Shown: positions 9,400-18,054, counted from the first letter of the stretch. The stretch: 64,000 nucleotides of DNA from Chachezhania sediminis (GCF_009765275.1 NZ_VOPH01000003.1:310001-374000), one strand, 5' to 3'. The notes: generated by a model from the letters alone, not told the origin. Numbers and translations are program-made.

Positions 9400-9552
9400 G
9401 CCATCCGCGCGGAGCCGCCGTCGCCCCTGCCGACCGGGGCCATCCGGTCGCGCGGGTCAAGGGTTTCCGCCGCAGGCGGCGCGGCACGCGCCCTTGACGC
9501 GGGCGGCCGGATGGCTCAGGCAGGGGGGCGATGGCGGGCGCGTGCGGATGGC
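9400..9552. repeat. 153-base imperfect long inverted repeat
   Basis: Left arm (about 9400-9463) and right arm (about 9491-9552) are imperfect reverse complements over some 60 bases. Matching blocks, outside to inside, are GCCATCCGC, TCGCCCC, GCCATCCGG and GTCAAGGG. The central 27 bases hold a small hairpin built on CCGCC-GCA-GGCGG. A further stem GCGGATGG/CCATCCGC at 9544-9564 overlaps the right end. There is no coding potential I trust. It could be a miniature mobile element or a large RNA hairpin; no flanking target duplication was recognised. Confidence 0.6.
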
Positions 9553-9608
9553 GGGCCCATCCGCGTGGTGAGCCAGAGCACCCGCCCCGATAAAGGCGTT
9601 CCCGGCCG

Positions 9609-10130
9609 ATGACAGATCAAGCCCCGATTGCAGACCTTGCCGAATTCACGCCCGGTGCCGGCACCGCGCGCCAGTTTCGCGATGCCCTGGGCTGTTTCGG
9701 GACCGGTGTCACGGTGGTCACGGCGCGGTCCGGGGACGGTCCGATGGGCATGACGGCCAATTCCTTCTCGGCCGTGTCGCTGGATCCTGCGCTTGTGCTC
9801 TGGTGCCCGGCGCAGCGGTCACCCCGCCACGACATCTTTGCCGAGGCCCCTCATTTCAGCATCCACGTTATGGCCGAAGACCAGCAGGACCTGGCAGCGG
9901 GCTTTGCCCGGGCGGGCGACGATTTCAGCGCGGTCGACTGGTCGTCCAGCCCCGAGGGTGTGCCCCTCCTGTCCGGATGCCTCGCCCGCTTTGACTGCGC
10001 GCGCCATGCCGTGCATGACGGCGGCGATCACTCCATCGTCGTCGGCCGCGTCATCCGGGCGGCGCTGCGCCCGGGCAATGGCCTGATCTTCAAGCGCGGC
10101 AGGTTCGGCGGCTTCACCGACCTGCTCTGA
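9609..10130 (+). CDS. Flavin reductase family protein
   Basis: A 173-residue protein of the flavin reductase-like split-barrel family (HpaC/RutF-like), which reduces FMN or FAD with NAD(P)H for a partner monooxygenase, or acts as a flavoprotein by itself. Seen: FRDALGCFGTGVTVVTA at the start, MGMTANSFSAVSLDPALVLWC in the flavin-binding strand region, and HSIVVGRVIRA toward the end. No monooxygenase gene is adjacent, so the partner is unknown. RutF of the Rut pyrimidine pathway is in this family, but the pyrimidine genes here are of the reductive type and several kilobases away. It ends four bases before the convergent apbC stop. Confidence 0.8.
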   Translation: MTDQAPIADLAEFTPGAGTARQFRDALGCFGTGVTVVTARSGDGPMGMTANSFSAVSLDPALVLWCPAQRSPRHDIFAEAPHFSIHVMAEDQQDLAAGFARAGDDFSAVDWSSSPEGVPLLSGCLARFDCARHAVHDGGDHSIVVGRVIRAALRPGNGLIFKRGRFGGFTDLL

Positions 10131-10134
10131 TCCG

Positions 10135-11214
10135 TCAGGCGACGCCGGCCGCGATCAGCGACCGGGCGATGTCCCCGAAGACGGCGCCCTGTGCCGTACC
10201 GGCGGCCGCGATCGGTGTTCCGGCGTCGCCGGACAGCCGGATATCCAGGTGCAGCGGCACCTCGCCCAGCAGCGGCACGCCCATCGACGCGGCCTCGGAC
10301 GCCACGCCGCCGTGACCGAAGATGTGCTCCTCGTGGCCGCAGTTCGAACAGATATGGGTCGACATATTCTCGATCAGGCCAAGGATCGGGATGTTCATCC
10401 GGCGGAACATGTCGATCCCCTTGCGGGCATCCAGCAGCGCCACGTCCTGTGGCGTCGACACGATCACCGCACCGTCGACCGCGAATTTCTGGCACAGGGT
10501 CAGCTGTACGTCCCCGGTCCCCGGCGGCAGGTCGATGACCAGCGCGTCCAGCTCGCCCCAGGCGACCTGTGTGATCATCTGCTGCATGGCGCCCATCAGC
10601 ATCGGCCCGCGCCAGACCACGGCCTGGCCGTCCTCCAGCATCAGGCCCATCGACATCATTTTCACGCCATGGGCGGCAATGGGTTCGATGATCTTGCCGT
10701 CGGCACTGGCGGGCTTGCGGTTCACGCCCATCATTCGCGGCTGGGACGGGCCATAGAAGTCTGCATCCAGCAGGCCGACCTTCCGGCCCTCTGCCGCCAG
10801 CGCAACTGCCAGGTTCGCCGACACGGTCGACTTGCCGACCCCGCCCTTGCCGGAGGCCACGGCGATGATCTTCTTCACCCCCGGCACGCGTTGCGGCGGG
10901 GCAGGGGGTGCCTTTTGCGCGGGCGCCGCGGGCTTGGGCTTCAGGTTCGGCGGCGCCTTGCCGCTGTGGGCGGTCAGCATGACCGACACCTTGTCGACGC
11001 CCGGCAGGGCGCCGACGCGCCGTTCGGCCTCGGCCCGGGGCGCTTCCATCTTCCTAGCGGCCTCGGGCGCGATCTCGAACAGGAAGCGCACGGTCCCGCC
11101 TTCGACCGTCAGCGCGCGGACCAGATCCGCGGCGACGACATCCTTCCCGCTGACCGGATCCTTGACCTGCCGGAGTTCTTCCAGGATGCGGTCCTTCAGT
11201 CCATCGGCGGTCAT
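10135..11214 (-). CDS. apbC: Mrp/ApbC-type iron-sulfur cluster carrier P-loop ATPase
   Basis: A 359-residue cytoplasmic Mrp/NBP35-family ATPase that carries [4Fe-4S] clusters to apoproteins. Domains: an N-terminal MIP18/DUF59 module (about residues 5-75), a Pro/Ala linker, then the deviant Walker [16 protein letters not shown] (about residue 120) and the cluster-binding CSNC near residue 290. The start at 11214 ([10 protein letters not shown]) is preceded by AAGGAAAG; an in-frame ATG at 11301 overlaps the promoter and is rejected. The gene is transcribed in the same direction as the tungstate transporter but has its own promoter. Confidence 0.9.
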   Translation of the reverse strand: MTADGLKDRILEELRQVKDPVSGKDVVAADLVRALTVEGGTVRFLFEIAPEAARKMEAPRAEAERRVGALPGVDKVSVMLTAHSGKAPPNLKPKPAAPAQKAPPAPPQRVPGVKKIIAVASGKGGVGKSTVSANLAVALAAEGRKVGLLDADFYGPSQPRMMGVNRKPASADGKIIEPIAAHGVKMMSMGLMLEDGQAVVWRGPMLMGAMQQMITQVAWGELDALVIDLPPGTGDVQLTLCQKFAVDGAVIVSTPQDVALLDARKGIDMFRRMNIPILGLIENMSTHICSNCGHEEHIFGHGGVASEAASMGVPLLGEVPLHLDIRLSGDAGTPIAAAGTAQGAVFGDIARSLIAAGVA

Positions 11215-11235
11215 GGCGTGCTTTCCTTGTGTGCG

Positions 11236-11301
11236 GGCCCCCTTGCGGGGGCCTTCATTGCGGCTCGACTGCCTATATATCCTTGTGCGGGCAAGCCTCA
11301 A
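11236..11301 (-). promoter_or_regulatory. apbC promoter and leader hairpin
   Basis: On the minus strand TTGAGG (-35, 11301-11296), 16 bases, then TATATA (-10, 11279-11274), the only clear AT-rich hexamer near. The leader contains a 7-base stem GGCCCCC/GGGGGCC with a 4-base loop at 11236-11253, ending 21 bases before the ATG; it could affect translation, but this is inference. Confidence 0.5.
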
Positions 11302-11328
11302 GGCAGGGTCCTGCCGCGGCCGGCACTG

Positions 11329-12144
11329 TCACTGTGCGCTGGGAAAGAACAGCTGCTGCCCGTCGATCTGGAAGTCGGCGATGGCCGCCTGGCCTTCGGG
11401 CCCCGTCAGCCAGTCGATGAAGGCCTGCCCATCCTCGGCCTTGACGGTCGGGTGCTTCGCCGGGTTGACCAGGATCACGCCGTAGGGGTTGAACAGCTTC
11501 GGATCGCCTTGGACCACGATTTCCATCCCGTCCTTGTTGCCGAAGGAAATCCAGGTGGCCCGGTCCGACAGCGTATAGGCGCCCATGCCGGCCGCGGCGT
11601 TCAGCGTGGCGCCCATGCCCGCCCCCAATTCCCTGTACCAGCTGCCCGAGGCGTCGGCCACGTCGACGCCCGCGCTCTGCCAGTGCCGCAATTCTGCCTT
11701 GTGGGTGCCGCTGTCATCCCCGCGCGAGGCGAAGGGGCTCTGGCTTTCTGCGATCTTCGACAGGGCGACCACGATGTCCGATCCGCCCTTCACGCCGGCC
11801 GGATCCTCGGACGGGCCCACCAGGACGAAATCGTTGTACATCACGTCCTTGCGGCCCACGCCCTCGCCATCGGCCACGAACTTGTCCTCGGCCGTGCGGT
11901 TGTGGACCAAAAGCACGTCGCCGTCGCCATTGGCGGCATTCCGGATCGCCTGGCCGGTGCCCACGGCGACCACCCGCACATCGATGCCACTTTCCCTCTC
12001 GAAGGCCGGCAGGATCGCGTCCAGCAGGCCGGAATTCTGGGTCGAGGTCGTCGATTGCACGACGATATAGCGGTCCTGGGCCGCACCGACGGTGGCCAGC
12101 CCGGCCAGAAGCAGGGCCAACAGGGCCGATTTCACGATACGCAT
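11329..12144 (-). CDS. tupA: Tungstate ABC transporter, substrate-binding protein TupA
   Basis: Periplasmic oxyanion-binding protein of 271 residues, last gene of tupB-tupC-tupA. A Sec signal peptide MRIVKSALLALLLAGLATVG ends before AQD. The TupA signature TTSTQNSG follows at about residue 32, with LVHNRTAEDKFV and the SRGDDSGTH loop further on; these residues hold WO4 in TupA-type proteins, as distinct from ModA and WtpA. Tungsten would serve tungsten enzymes such as some formate dehydrogenases; none is encoded in the window. The gap to tupC is 18 bases. Confidence 0.87.
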   Translation of the reverse strand: MRIVKSALLALLLAGLATVGAAQDRYIVVQSTTSTQNSGLLDAILPAFERESGIDVRVVAVGTGQAIRNAANGDGDVLLVHNRTAEDKFVADGEGVGRKDVMYNDFVLVGPSEDPAGVKGGSDIVVALSKIAESQSPFASRGDDSGTHKAELRHWQSAGVDVADASGSWYRELGAGMGATLNAAAGMGAYTLSDRATWISFGNKDGMEIVVQGDPKLFNPYGVILVNPAKHPTVKAEDGQAFIDWLTGPEGQAAIADFQIDGQQLFFPSAQ

Positions 12145-12162
12145 TGGGGGGTCCTTTCGGGG

Positions 12163-12906
12163 TCAGATCAACAATTCGCCGGACAGGTAAAGCCGTCCGG
12201 CCTGGGTCAGCGGCCGGGCGAAGAAGGCGCCGGCCGGGCTGTGCTCGGCCACCCGGCCGCCCTGCATCAGGATGATGTCATGGGCCAACCGGCGGGCCTG
12301 GCCGATATCGTGGGTGACCAGGACGACCCGCACGCCTTCGGACGCGATGCGCGCGATCATCGTCTCGATTTTCGCGGTGGCCGCGGGATCCAGCGCACTG
12401 GTGGGTTCGTCCAGGAACAGGACCCTCGGGCCGGTGGCCAGGGCGCGCAGGATCGCCAGCCGCTGCGCCTCGCCGCCCGAAAGCGACCGTGCCGGCTGGC
12501 GTGCCTTGGTGGAAAGACCGCCTTCCTCCAGCAATTCGGCAATCCGCTTCTGGCGTGTGGCGTGGCCCAGCCTCTGCCGTCGCAGCACGAAGGCCAGATT
12601 GGCGGCAACGGAACGGCGGAGCAGAACGGGGCGCTGGAACACCATGGCCTGGCCGGCGGCGGCCCCGGACCGCAGCCGCCGCCCGTCCTGCGCGATCGTT
12701 CCGGTATCCTGCGCGATCAGTCCGTGCAGGCAACGCAGCAGCAGGCTTTTGCCTGCGCCGTTCGGTCCCAGGATCGCGGTCGGTCCGGGCCCCTCCAGCA
12801 CCAGATGCGGCACGTCCAGCACCTGCCGGCCGCTGCGCGACAGGCGCAGGGCGGTCACGTCGATCCGGGTGCTGGCCAATTGTCCCTCCACGGTCACGTC
12901 ACGCAT
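12163..12906 (-). CDS. tupC: Tungstate ABC transporter ATP-binding protein TupC
   Basis: Cytoplasmic ATPase of 247 residues that powers the TupB permease. Walker A GPNGAGKSLLLR (about residue 49), Q-loop around AMVFQRPVLLRRS, the ABC signature LSGGEAQRLAILRAL and Walker B VLFLDEPTSALDP are all present, followed by the H-loop LVTHDIGQARRLAHD. Its first codons overlap the end of tupB by eight bases, a sign of translational coupling. The C-terminal FARPLTQAGRLYLSGELLI matches Tup-type ATPases rather than ModC, which has a molybdate-sensing domain that is missing here. Confidence 0.87.
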   Translation of the reverse strand: MRDVTVEGQLASTRIDVTALRLSRSGRQVLDVPHLVLEGPGPTAILGPNGAGKSLLLRCLHGLIAQDTGTIAQDGRRLRSGAAAGQAMVFQRPVLLRRSVAANLAFVLRRQRLGHATRQKRIAELLEEGGLSTKARQPARSLSGGEAQRLAILRALATGPRVLFLDEPTSALDPAATAKIETMIARIASEGVRVVLVTHDIGQARRLAHDIILMQGGRVAEHSPAGAFFARPLTQAGRLYLSGELLI

Positions 12907-13603
12907 GAGCGGGCCCCTGGCGGGCGCCCAGCAGGCTGACGGCGGCGGTTACCGAAATCGCGATGGTGATCAGGATCGCCCCCAGCGCCAGCGCCAGCGC
13001 CAGGTTCCCCTTCGACGTTTCCAGTGCGATGGTCGTGGTCATGACCCGCGTGACATGGTTGATGTTGCCGCCGACGATGATCACGGCGCCCACCTCGGCA
13101 ATGGCGCGCCCGAAGCCCGCCAGCAGGGCCGTCAGCAGCGCCCGGCGCCCATCCCACAACAGCACGGGGACCGACGCCAGCCGCGACAGGCCAAGGCTTT
13201 TCAGCTGCTCAGCATATTCGGCATCCAGCCCCTCGACGATCTGCCGGGTCAGGGCGGCGATGATCGGGGTGACGATGATCGTCTGGGCAATCACCATGGC
13301 CCCGGGGGTGTAAAGCAGCCCCAGAACCCCCAGCGGCCCGGCCCGGGACAAAAGAAGGTAGACGCACAGCCCCACGACCACCGGCGGCAGCCCCATCAGC
13401 GCGTTCAGCAGGACGACCAGCGCCCGCCGCCCGGGAAAGCGCCCGACCGCCAGCGCGGCCCCCATCGGCATGCCGATCGCGGCGCCCACCGCCACGGCCG
13501 ACAAGGACACCCACAGCGACAGCAGCACGATCCCCCACAGGTCGCCGTCGCCGGTGACGATCAGGTGCAGGGCCTGCAGGAATTCGCTGGTGAAGGTGCC
13601 CAT
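12899..13603 (-). CDS. tupB: Tungstate ABC transporter permease TupB
   Basis: Inner-membrane permease of 234 residues with about five hydrophobic helices and the cytoplasmic EAA loop EQLKSLGLSRLASVPVLLW that docks the ATPase. First gene of the tupBCA operon, start at 13603 with GGAG about ten bases upstream. The C-terminal half (GRAIAEVGAVIIVGGNINHV) is strongly conserved in TupB. A leader of over 300 bases separates it from the next gene upstream; it holds two copies of the dispersed repeat and a terminator. No molybdenum- or tungsten-cofactor riboswitch was recognised there. Confidence 0.87.
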   Translation of the reverse strand: MGTFTSEFLQALHLIVTGDGDLWGIVLLSLWVSLSAVAVGAAIGMPMGAALAVGRFPGRRALVVLLNALMGLPPVVVGLCVYLLLSRAGPLGVLGLLYTPGAMVIAQTIIVTPIIAALTRQIVEGLDAEYAEQLKSLGLSRLASVPVLLWDGRRALLTALLAGFGRAIAEVGAVIIVGGNINHVTRVMTTTIALETSKGNLALALALGAILITIAISVTAAVSLLGARQGPAHA

Positions 13604-13709
13604 GGGGCGCGGCTCCGGTCTTTTGTCCTGCCCTTCCTATCGGATCGCGGCTGTCATCGGCAGCGCCAAATCGCGTCTTTCCCCGGCGAAAACGACATGT
13701 GCCATCCAG

Positions 13710-13756
13710 GCCTTGCCGCCGGAAGCCTCCGGCGGGAGTATTTGAAAAGAGAAGAA
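13710..13756 (-). repeat. Dispersed intergenic repeat, copy A (CCGCCGGAGG subtype)
   Basis: Read on the minus strand: CTTCTTCTCTTTTCAAATAC, then CTCCCGCC and a hairpin CCGCCGGA-GGCT-TCCGGCGG. This is the subtype whose stem is CCGCCGGA instead of the G/C stem of the other copies. It faces copy B head to head, 51 bases away. Confidence 0.7.
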
Positions 13757-13807
13757 GGCACGCGACCGGCGCCGTCCCTCCGCCGCTCCGGGTCCGCGCG
13801 TCCCGGG

Positions 13808-13855
13808 CTTCTTTGGTCTTCAAATATCTCGGGGGTGTGGGGGCAGCGCCCCCGC
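13808..13855 (+). repeat. Dispersed intergenic repeat, copy B
   Basis: Core CTTCTTTGGTCTTCAAATA, then TCTCGGGGG and the stem GGGGGC-AGC-GCCCCC. It has no variable middle hairpin. It lies in the tupB upstream region, head to head with copy A. Confidence 0.75.
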
Positions 13856-13887
13856 CTGGTCCGCCACAGGCACGACCGACAGCCGAC

Positions 13888-13920
13888 GAAAAAGGCGCGC
13901 CCCCCGGCAGGGAGCGCGCC
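13888..13920 (-). terminator. Intrinsic terminator of the pyrimidine operon
   Basis: On the minus strand, 26 bases after the substrate-binding protein stop: stem GGCGCGC/GCGCGCC with a 13-base loop, followed by CTTTTTC. It closes the long operon running from 22016 to 13946. Confidence 0.75.
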
Positions 13921-13945
13921 CGAAATCGCGAAGGTCAGGCTGCGA

Positions 13946-14941
13946 TCAGTTCAGCGCCTTGTCCGTGATCTCCAGCGTATAGGCGCCTTCCGGCTGCCGG
14001 GTGATCACCGGGTCCGAGCCACCGGCCAGCAGCGTGTCGACCGTGCGCTGATAGTCCGCCGGGTCCAGCGTGCCGTTGGAGCCCATGGTCAGCTTTGCGA
14101 CTTCGCCCATCATGAACTTCTGATGCTCTTCGGTCTGTGCGCCGGTCTCGTCGTATTCCAGAACGATTTCGGCCGCCTCGTCAGGATGCGCTTCCGCGTA
14201 TTTCCAGCCCTTCATTGAGGCGCGGACGAAGCGGACCATCTCGTCGACGAAGGCTGGGTCCTTCAGCTTGTCTTCCAGGACGTAGATCCCGTCTTCCAGG
14301 GTCGAAACGCCTTCATCCTCGTACTTGAAGGTGATCAGCTCGTCCGGGGACACGCCGGCTTCCAGGATCTGGCCGTATTCGTTGTAGGTCATGGTCGAGA
14401 TGCAGTCGGCCTGGCGCTGCAGCAGCGGGTCGACGTTGAAGCCCTGTTTCAGCACCGTGATGCCGTCCGGGCCGCCTTCGGTCGGGATGCCGGCCTGGCT
14501 CATCCACGACAGGAACGGGTATTCGTTGCCATAGAACCAGACGCCGAGGGTCTTGCCCTTGAAGTCTTCAGGCCCCGTGATTCCCGTGTCCTTCCAGCAG
14601 GTGAGCATGAGCCCCGAGCTCTTGTAGGGCTGGGCGATGTTCACCAGCGGCAGGCCCTTTTCACGGGCCGACAGCGCCGACGGCATCCAGTCCAGCATCA
14701 CGTCGGCGCCACCGCCGGCCAGCACCTGGGACGGCGCGACATCGGGACCGCCGGGCAGGATCGTGACGTCGAGGTCTTCTTCCGCGTAATAACCCTTTTC
14801 CAGCGCGACGTAGTAGCCGGCGAACTGGGCCTGGGTGACCCATTTCAGCTGCAGCTTCACCTCGTCGGCGGCCTGAGCCGCGCCCGCGCCCATGGCCAGC
14901 GCGGCGGCGGCACCCAGAAGGGACGTTTTCAAGCTCTTCAT
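13946..14941 (-). CDS. ABC transporter substrate-binding protein, NMT1/THI5 type, pyrimidine operon
   Basis: Periplasmic binding protein of 331 residues. The signal peptide MKSLKTSLLGAAAALAMGAG ends at QAADEVKL. The mature part begins KLQLKWVTQAQFAGYYVAL, the hallmark of the NMT1/THI5 family that binds pyrimidine-like and related compounds; GGPDVAPSQVLAGGGADVML follows. It is the last gene of the pyrimidine degradation operon, behind two permeases and an ATPase, so uracil, thymine, a dihydropyrimidine or a hydantoin is the probable ligand (inferred). The start at 14941 is nine bases from GGAG; an ATG six bases upstream is too close to it. Confidence 0.82.
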   Translation of the reverse strand: MKSLKTSLLGAAAALAMGAGAAQAADEVKLQLKWVTQAQFAGYYVALEKGYYAEEDLDVTILPGGPDVAPSQVLAGGGADVMLDWMPSALSAREKGLPLVNIAQPYKSSGLMLTCWKDTGITGPEDFKGKTLGVWFYGNEYPFLSWMSQAGIPTEGGPDGITVLKQGFNVDPLLQRQADCISTMTYNEYGQILEAGVSPDELITFKYEDEGVSTLEDGIYVLEDKLKDPAFVDEMVRFVRASMKGWKYAEAHPDEAAEIVLEYDETGAQTEEHQKFMMGEVAKLTMGSNGTLDPADYQRTVDTLLAGGSDPVITRQPEGAYTLEITDKALN

Positions 14942-15005
14942 CGTCATACACTCCGTGTTTGTGTTCTGTTCAACCTGTTGAGTTTTATATCTTTCTTCCA
15001 CCGCT

Positions 15006-15851
15006 CTAGCTCCGCTGCGAGGGGTGCCAGAAGGTGACGATGCGTTCGGCCAGGGACACGAGGCCGAAGAAGGCGGTGCCGGCCAGGGCCGCCACCACGA
15101 TCTCGGCCCAGACCATGTCGAGCGCAAGCTGCCCGACCGAGGTCGAGATGCGGAACCCCATCCCGACGGTCGGAGAGCCGAAGAATTCCGCCACGATGGC
15201 ACCGATCAGCGCCAGTGTCGTGGAAATCTTCAAACCGTTGAAAACGAAGGGCATCGCGGCCGGAAGGTCAAGCTTTTCAAGGCTTTGCCGGGGGCTGGCC
15301 GCATAGGTGTGCATCAGGTCGCGCTGCATCGCCGTGGGTTCGGCCAGGCCGGCCACCGTGTTCACCAGCATGGGGAAGAAGACCATGACCGTGACGACCG
15401 CGGCCTTCGACTGCCAGTCGAAGCCGAACCACATGACCAGGATGGGCGCGGTGCCGACGATGGGCAGGGCCGCTGCGAAATTGCCGACCGGCAGCAGGCC
15501 GCGGCGCAGGAAGTCGGATTTCGCCGCGAAGATGCCCGCGATGAAACCGGCCCCACAGCCGATCAGATAGCCCGACAGGGCGCCCTTCAGTATGGTTTGT
15601 ACAAAGTCCACCCACAGCACATTGCCGTTTTGTACAAAGGCCCGCGCCACGGCCGAAGGCGGCGGAAGGATGACGCCGGGGACTTGCAGGCCCCGCACGA
15701 TCAGTTCCCACATGATCAGAACGGTCACGCCGAAGATCACGGGCACGGTGATCTGTGCGGCGCGGGTTTCGGCCACACCGTCGCGGGCCAGCGTCAGATT
15801 CAGGGTCCAGCCCACGGCCCAGGCAAGGAAGGCGCAGACAACGAGTATCAT
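15006..15851 (-). CDS. ABC transporter permease (pyrimidine importer), second permease
   Basis: Inner-membrane permease of 281 residues in the SsuC/NitT family, about six helices. The EAA loop is seen as DLMHTYAASPRQSLEKLDLP. It overlaps the upstream permease by four bases (ATGA), showing coupled translation. Oddity: it encodes two Phe-Val-Gln triplets with codons TTT GTA CAA, giving two TTTGTACAAA palindromes 33 bases apart (15596-15605 and 15629-15638), unlike the GC-ending codons around them. The two different permeases presumably pair into a heterodimer. Confidence 0.82.
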   Translation of the reverse strand: MILVVCAFLAWAVGWTLNLTLARDGVAETRAAQITVPVIFGVTVLIMWELIVRGLQVPGVILPPPSAVARAFVQNGNVLWVDFVQTILKGALSGYLIGCGAGFIAGIFAAKSDFLRRGLLPVGNFAAALPIVGTAPILVMWFGFDWQSKAAVVTVMVFFPMLVNTVAGLAEPTAMQRDLMHTYAASPRQSLEKLDLPAAMPFVFNGLKISTTLALIGAIVAEFFGSPTVGMGFRISTSVGQLALDMVWAEIVVAALAGTAFFGLVSLAERIVTFWHPSQRS

Positions 15852-16765
15852 CGCGACAGCCCCATCCTGCGCAGCAACCCGCGTTCCAGAAGGCCCACGA
15901 TGCCAACCAGCACCGAAGCCAGGATCGCGGCGGCAAAGAGCGCCGACCAGATCTGGACCGTCTGCCCGTAGTAGCTGCCCGCCAGAAGCCGCGCGCCCAG
16001 GCCGGACACGGCGCCGGTCGGCAGTTCGCCCACGATCGCACCCACCAGCGAGGCGGCGATGCCGACCTTCAGCGAGGCGAAGAGATAAGGTAGCGACGAG
16101 GGCAGCCGCAGCTTCCAGAAGGTTTCCGCCTGCGAGGCACTGTAGGTGTGCATCAGGTCGGTCTGCATCGCATCGGGGCTGCGCAGGCCCTTCACCATGC
16201 CGACAACGACCGGGAAGAAGCTGAGATAGGCCGAGATGATGGCCTTTGGGATGATCCCCTGGATCCCGATGGAATAAAGCACCACGATGATCATCGGTGC
16301 CAGCGCGATGATCGGGATGGTCTGGCTGACGATGGCCCACGGCATGACCGACATGTCCATGACCTTGGAATGGACGATGCCCACGGCCAGCAGGATCCCA
16401 AGGCCGGTGCCGAAGGCAAAGCCCAGCAACGTTGCCGAGAGCGTCACCCAGCCGTGGTAGATCAGGCTGCGCTTGGAATTGACCTTCTTCATCGCGGTCG
16501 TGTCCCAGAGCTCGATCGCGACCTGGTGGGGGGCGGGCAGGCGCGGGCGCTTCAGCTCCCACGTGGCGGAAATCAGGCCAAGGTTCTTCAGGGTCAGCGA
16601 CGTGCCGGACATGTCGCGGCGGACCTGCGCTTCGGGCGGGGTCACTTCCACGCCTGCGCGCTGGGCCTCGCTTATCGCGGTGCCCATGTTCATCGGCACG
16701 GCCGCGGCATACCAGATCACCATGATCGCGCCGACAACGGTCAGGATGGCCAGAAGCGTCTTCAT
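15848..16765 (-). CDS. ABC transporter permease (pyrimidine importer), first permease
   Basis: Inner-membrane permease of 305 residues, related to the second permease. One N-terminal helix (MKTLLAILTVVGAIMVIWYA) precedes a periplasmic stretch of about 60 residues and then the conserved permease core with loop DLMHTYSASQAETFWKLRLP. It is encoded directly after the ATPase gene, 27 bases away. The long N-terminal extension before the core is longer than in the average SsuC-type permease. Substrate assigned only from the operon context. Confidence 0.82.
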   Translation of the reverse strand: MKTLLAILTVVGAIMVIWYAAAVPMNMGTAISEAQRAGVEVTPPEAQVRRDMSGTSLTLKNLGLISATWELKRPRLPAPHQVAIELWDTTAMKKVNSKRSLIYHGWVTLSATLLGFAFGTGLGILLAVGIVHSKVMDMSVMPWAIVSQTIPIIALAPMIIVVLYSIGIQGIIPKAIISAYLSFFPVVVGMVKGLRSPDAMQTDLMHTYSASQAETFWKLRLPSSLPYLFASLKVGIAASLVGAIVGELPTGAVSGLGARLLAGSYYGQTVQIWSALFAAAILASVLVGIVGLLERGLLRRMGLSR

Positions 16766-16792
16766 GCCCGGGCCTCCGCCATGGATCGGGCC

Positions 16793-17575
16793 TCAGTCAT
16801 AGGAATGACCTGCGCGCAGGCCCTCGCGGACGCGGTGGGCGATCTGGATGAATTCCGGCGTGTCGCGGATATCCAGCGGCCGTTCCCGCGGCAGGGGGCT
16901 TTCGATCACGTCCGTGATCCGGCCCGGACGGGGGCTCATCACCACGATCTTCGTGGACAGGTACACCGCTTCGGGGATCGAGTGGGTGACGAACGCGATG
17001 GTCTTGCCGGTGCTGGCCCAGAGCGCCAGAAGCTGTTCGTTCAGGTGGTCGCGGACGATTTCGTCCAGCGCGCCGAAGGGTTCGTCCATAAGCAGAAGGT
17101 CCGCGTCGAAGGCCAGCGCCCGCGCGATGGACGCACGCTGCTGCATGCCGCCCGACAGCTGCCAGGGATATTTGCCGCCAAAGCCTTCCAGGTCGACCAG
17201 CTTCAGCACACGGTCGACACGCTTGTCCTGTTCGGCCCTGGTGAAGCCCATGATTTCCAGTGGCAGCTTGATGTTCCTGGCAATGGTCCGCCACGGATAC
17301 AGCCCGGCCGCCTGGAAGACATAGCCATAGGCGCGGGCCCTGCGCGCCTCGTCCGGCGTCATGCCGTTCACGGTCAGGCTGCCGCCGGTGGGCGTTTCCA
17401 GCGCCGCGATGCAGCGCAGGAATGTGGTCTTGCCACAGCCCGACGGGCCGATGAAGGACACGAAATCGCCCTTGTCGACGGTCAGATTGACGTCCTTCAG
17501 GGCATGTACGGGGCCGTCGCCGGTCTGGAAGGTCAGGTCCAGCCCGCTGGCCTGGATCACGGGGCCGACGGTCAT
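16793..17575 (-). CDS. ABC transporter ATP-binding protein (pyrimidine importer)
   Basis: NitT/TauT-family ATPase of 260 residues that energises the importer. Walker A GPSGCGKTTFLRC (about residue 43), Q-loop YVFQAAGLYPWRT, signature LSGGMQQRASIARAL, Walker B LLLMDEPFGALD and the H-loop FVTHSIPEAVYL are intact. Its start overlaps the stop of the upstream VOC gene by four bases (ATGA), tying that small protein to the transporter genes. Confidence 0.88.
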   Translation of the reverse strand: MTVGPVIQASGLDLTFQTGDGPVHALKDVNLTVDKGDFVSFIGPSGCGKTTFLRCIAALETPTGGSLTVNGMTPDEARRARAYGYVFQAAGLYPWRTIARNIKLPLEIMGFTRAEQDKRVDRVLKLVDLEGFGGKYPWQLSGGMQQRASIARALAFDADLLLMDEPFGALDEIVRDHLNEQLLALWASTGKTIAFVTHSIPEAVYLSTKIVVMSPRPGRITDVIESPLPRERPLDIRDTPEFIQIAHRVREGLRAGHSYD

Positions 17576-18003
17576 GGACGGGCCTCCCAGAGTGCAGGTT
17601 CGGCAAATTCGACCGAGTTCCCGGCGGGGTCACGGACATAGATGGATCGGGGGCCATGGGGCCAGTTGAAATCCGCCTCGATGGGCACGTCGTTCGCTTC
17701 CAAATGATGCTTGATGTCGTCAAGGTCCCGGCCGGAGGCCGGGAAACACAGATGTCCCGGCCCATCGGCGCCATGGGGCGGGACGGGAAGGGCGTCGGGG
17801 TCACGGGGAAGGCGGGTGGCGTCGGGCCGGAAGACCAGAACGATGGTCTGCCCCGCCCGGAAGAAAATGTGCCGACCGTCCTGCCGGGTCACGACCGGCA
17901 GGCCCAGAACGCCGCCATAGAAGGATTCGGCCGCGTCCAGGTCATCGGCATAAAGCGCGGCTTCCAGAACGCCTGAGAGATCCGGCATTGTCATATCGGT
18001 CAC
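17572..18003 (-). CDS. VOC/glyoxalase-fold protein of the pyrimidine operon
   Basis: A 143-residue single-unit vicinal-oxygen-chelate protein: LEAALYADDLDAAESFYGGV at the N-terminus, GPGHLCFPASGRDLDD in the middle and RSIYVRDPAGNSVEFAE near the end, the usual beta-alpha-beta-beta-beta repeats. The His and Glu residues that bind a metal in VOC enzymes are plausible here (GHLCF, NSVEFAE). Its reaction is unknown. It is translationally coupled to the ABC ATPase. The start may be GTG at 18003 or ATG at 17994; GGGGAG is close to the former. A second VOC gene is coupled to preA. Confidence 0.75.
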   Translation of the reverse strand: MTDMTMPDLSGVLEAALYADDLDAAESFYGGVLGLPVVTRQDGRHIFFRAGQTIVLVFRPDATRLPRDPDALPVPPHGADGPGHLCFPASGRDLDDIKHHLEANDVPIEADFNWPHGPRSIYVRDPAGNSVEFAEPALWEARP

Positions 18004-18054
18004 GTGCTCCCCAACCCGTCCGGCGCATGTCGGCGCCGCCCCGTCCTTTCTGCC

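Noticed and set aside
13604-13945. Possible molybdenum/tungsten cofactor riboswitch upstream of tupB
   Set aside because: The region is explained by two dispersed repeats and the terminator of the next operon; no such fold was recognised.
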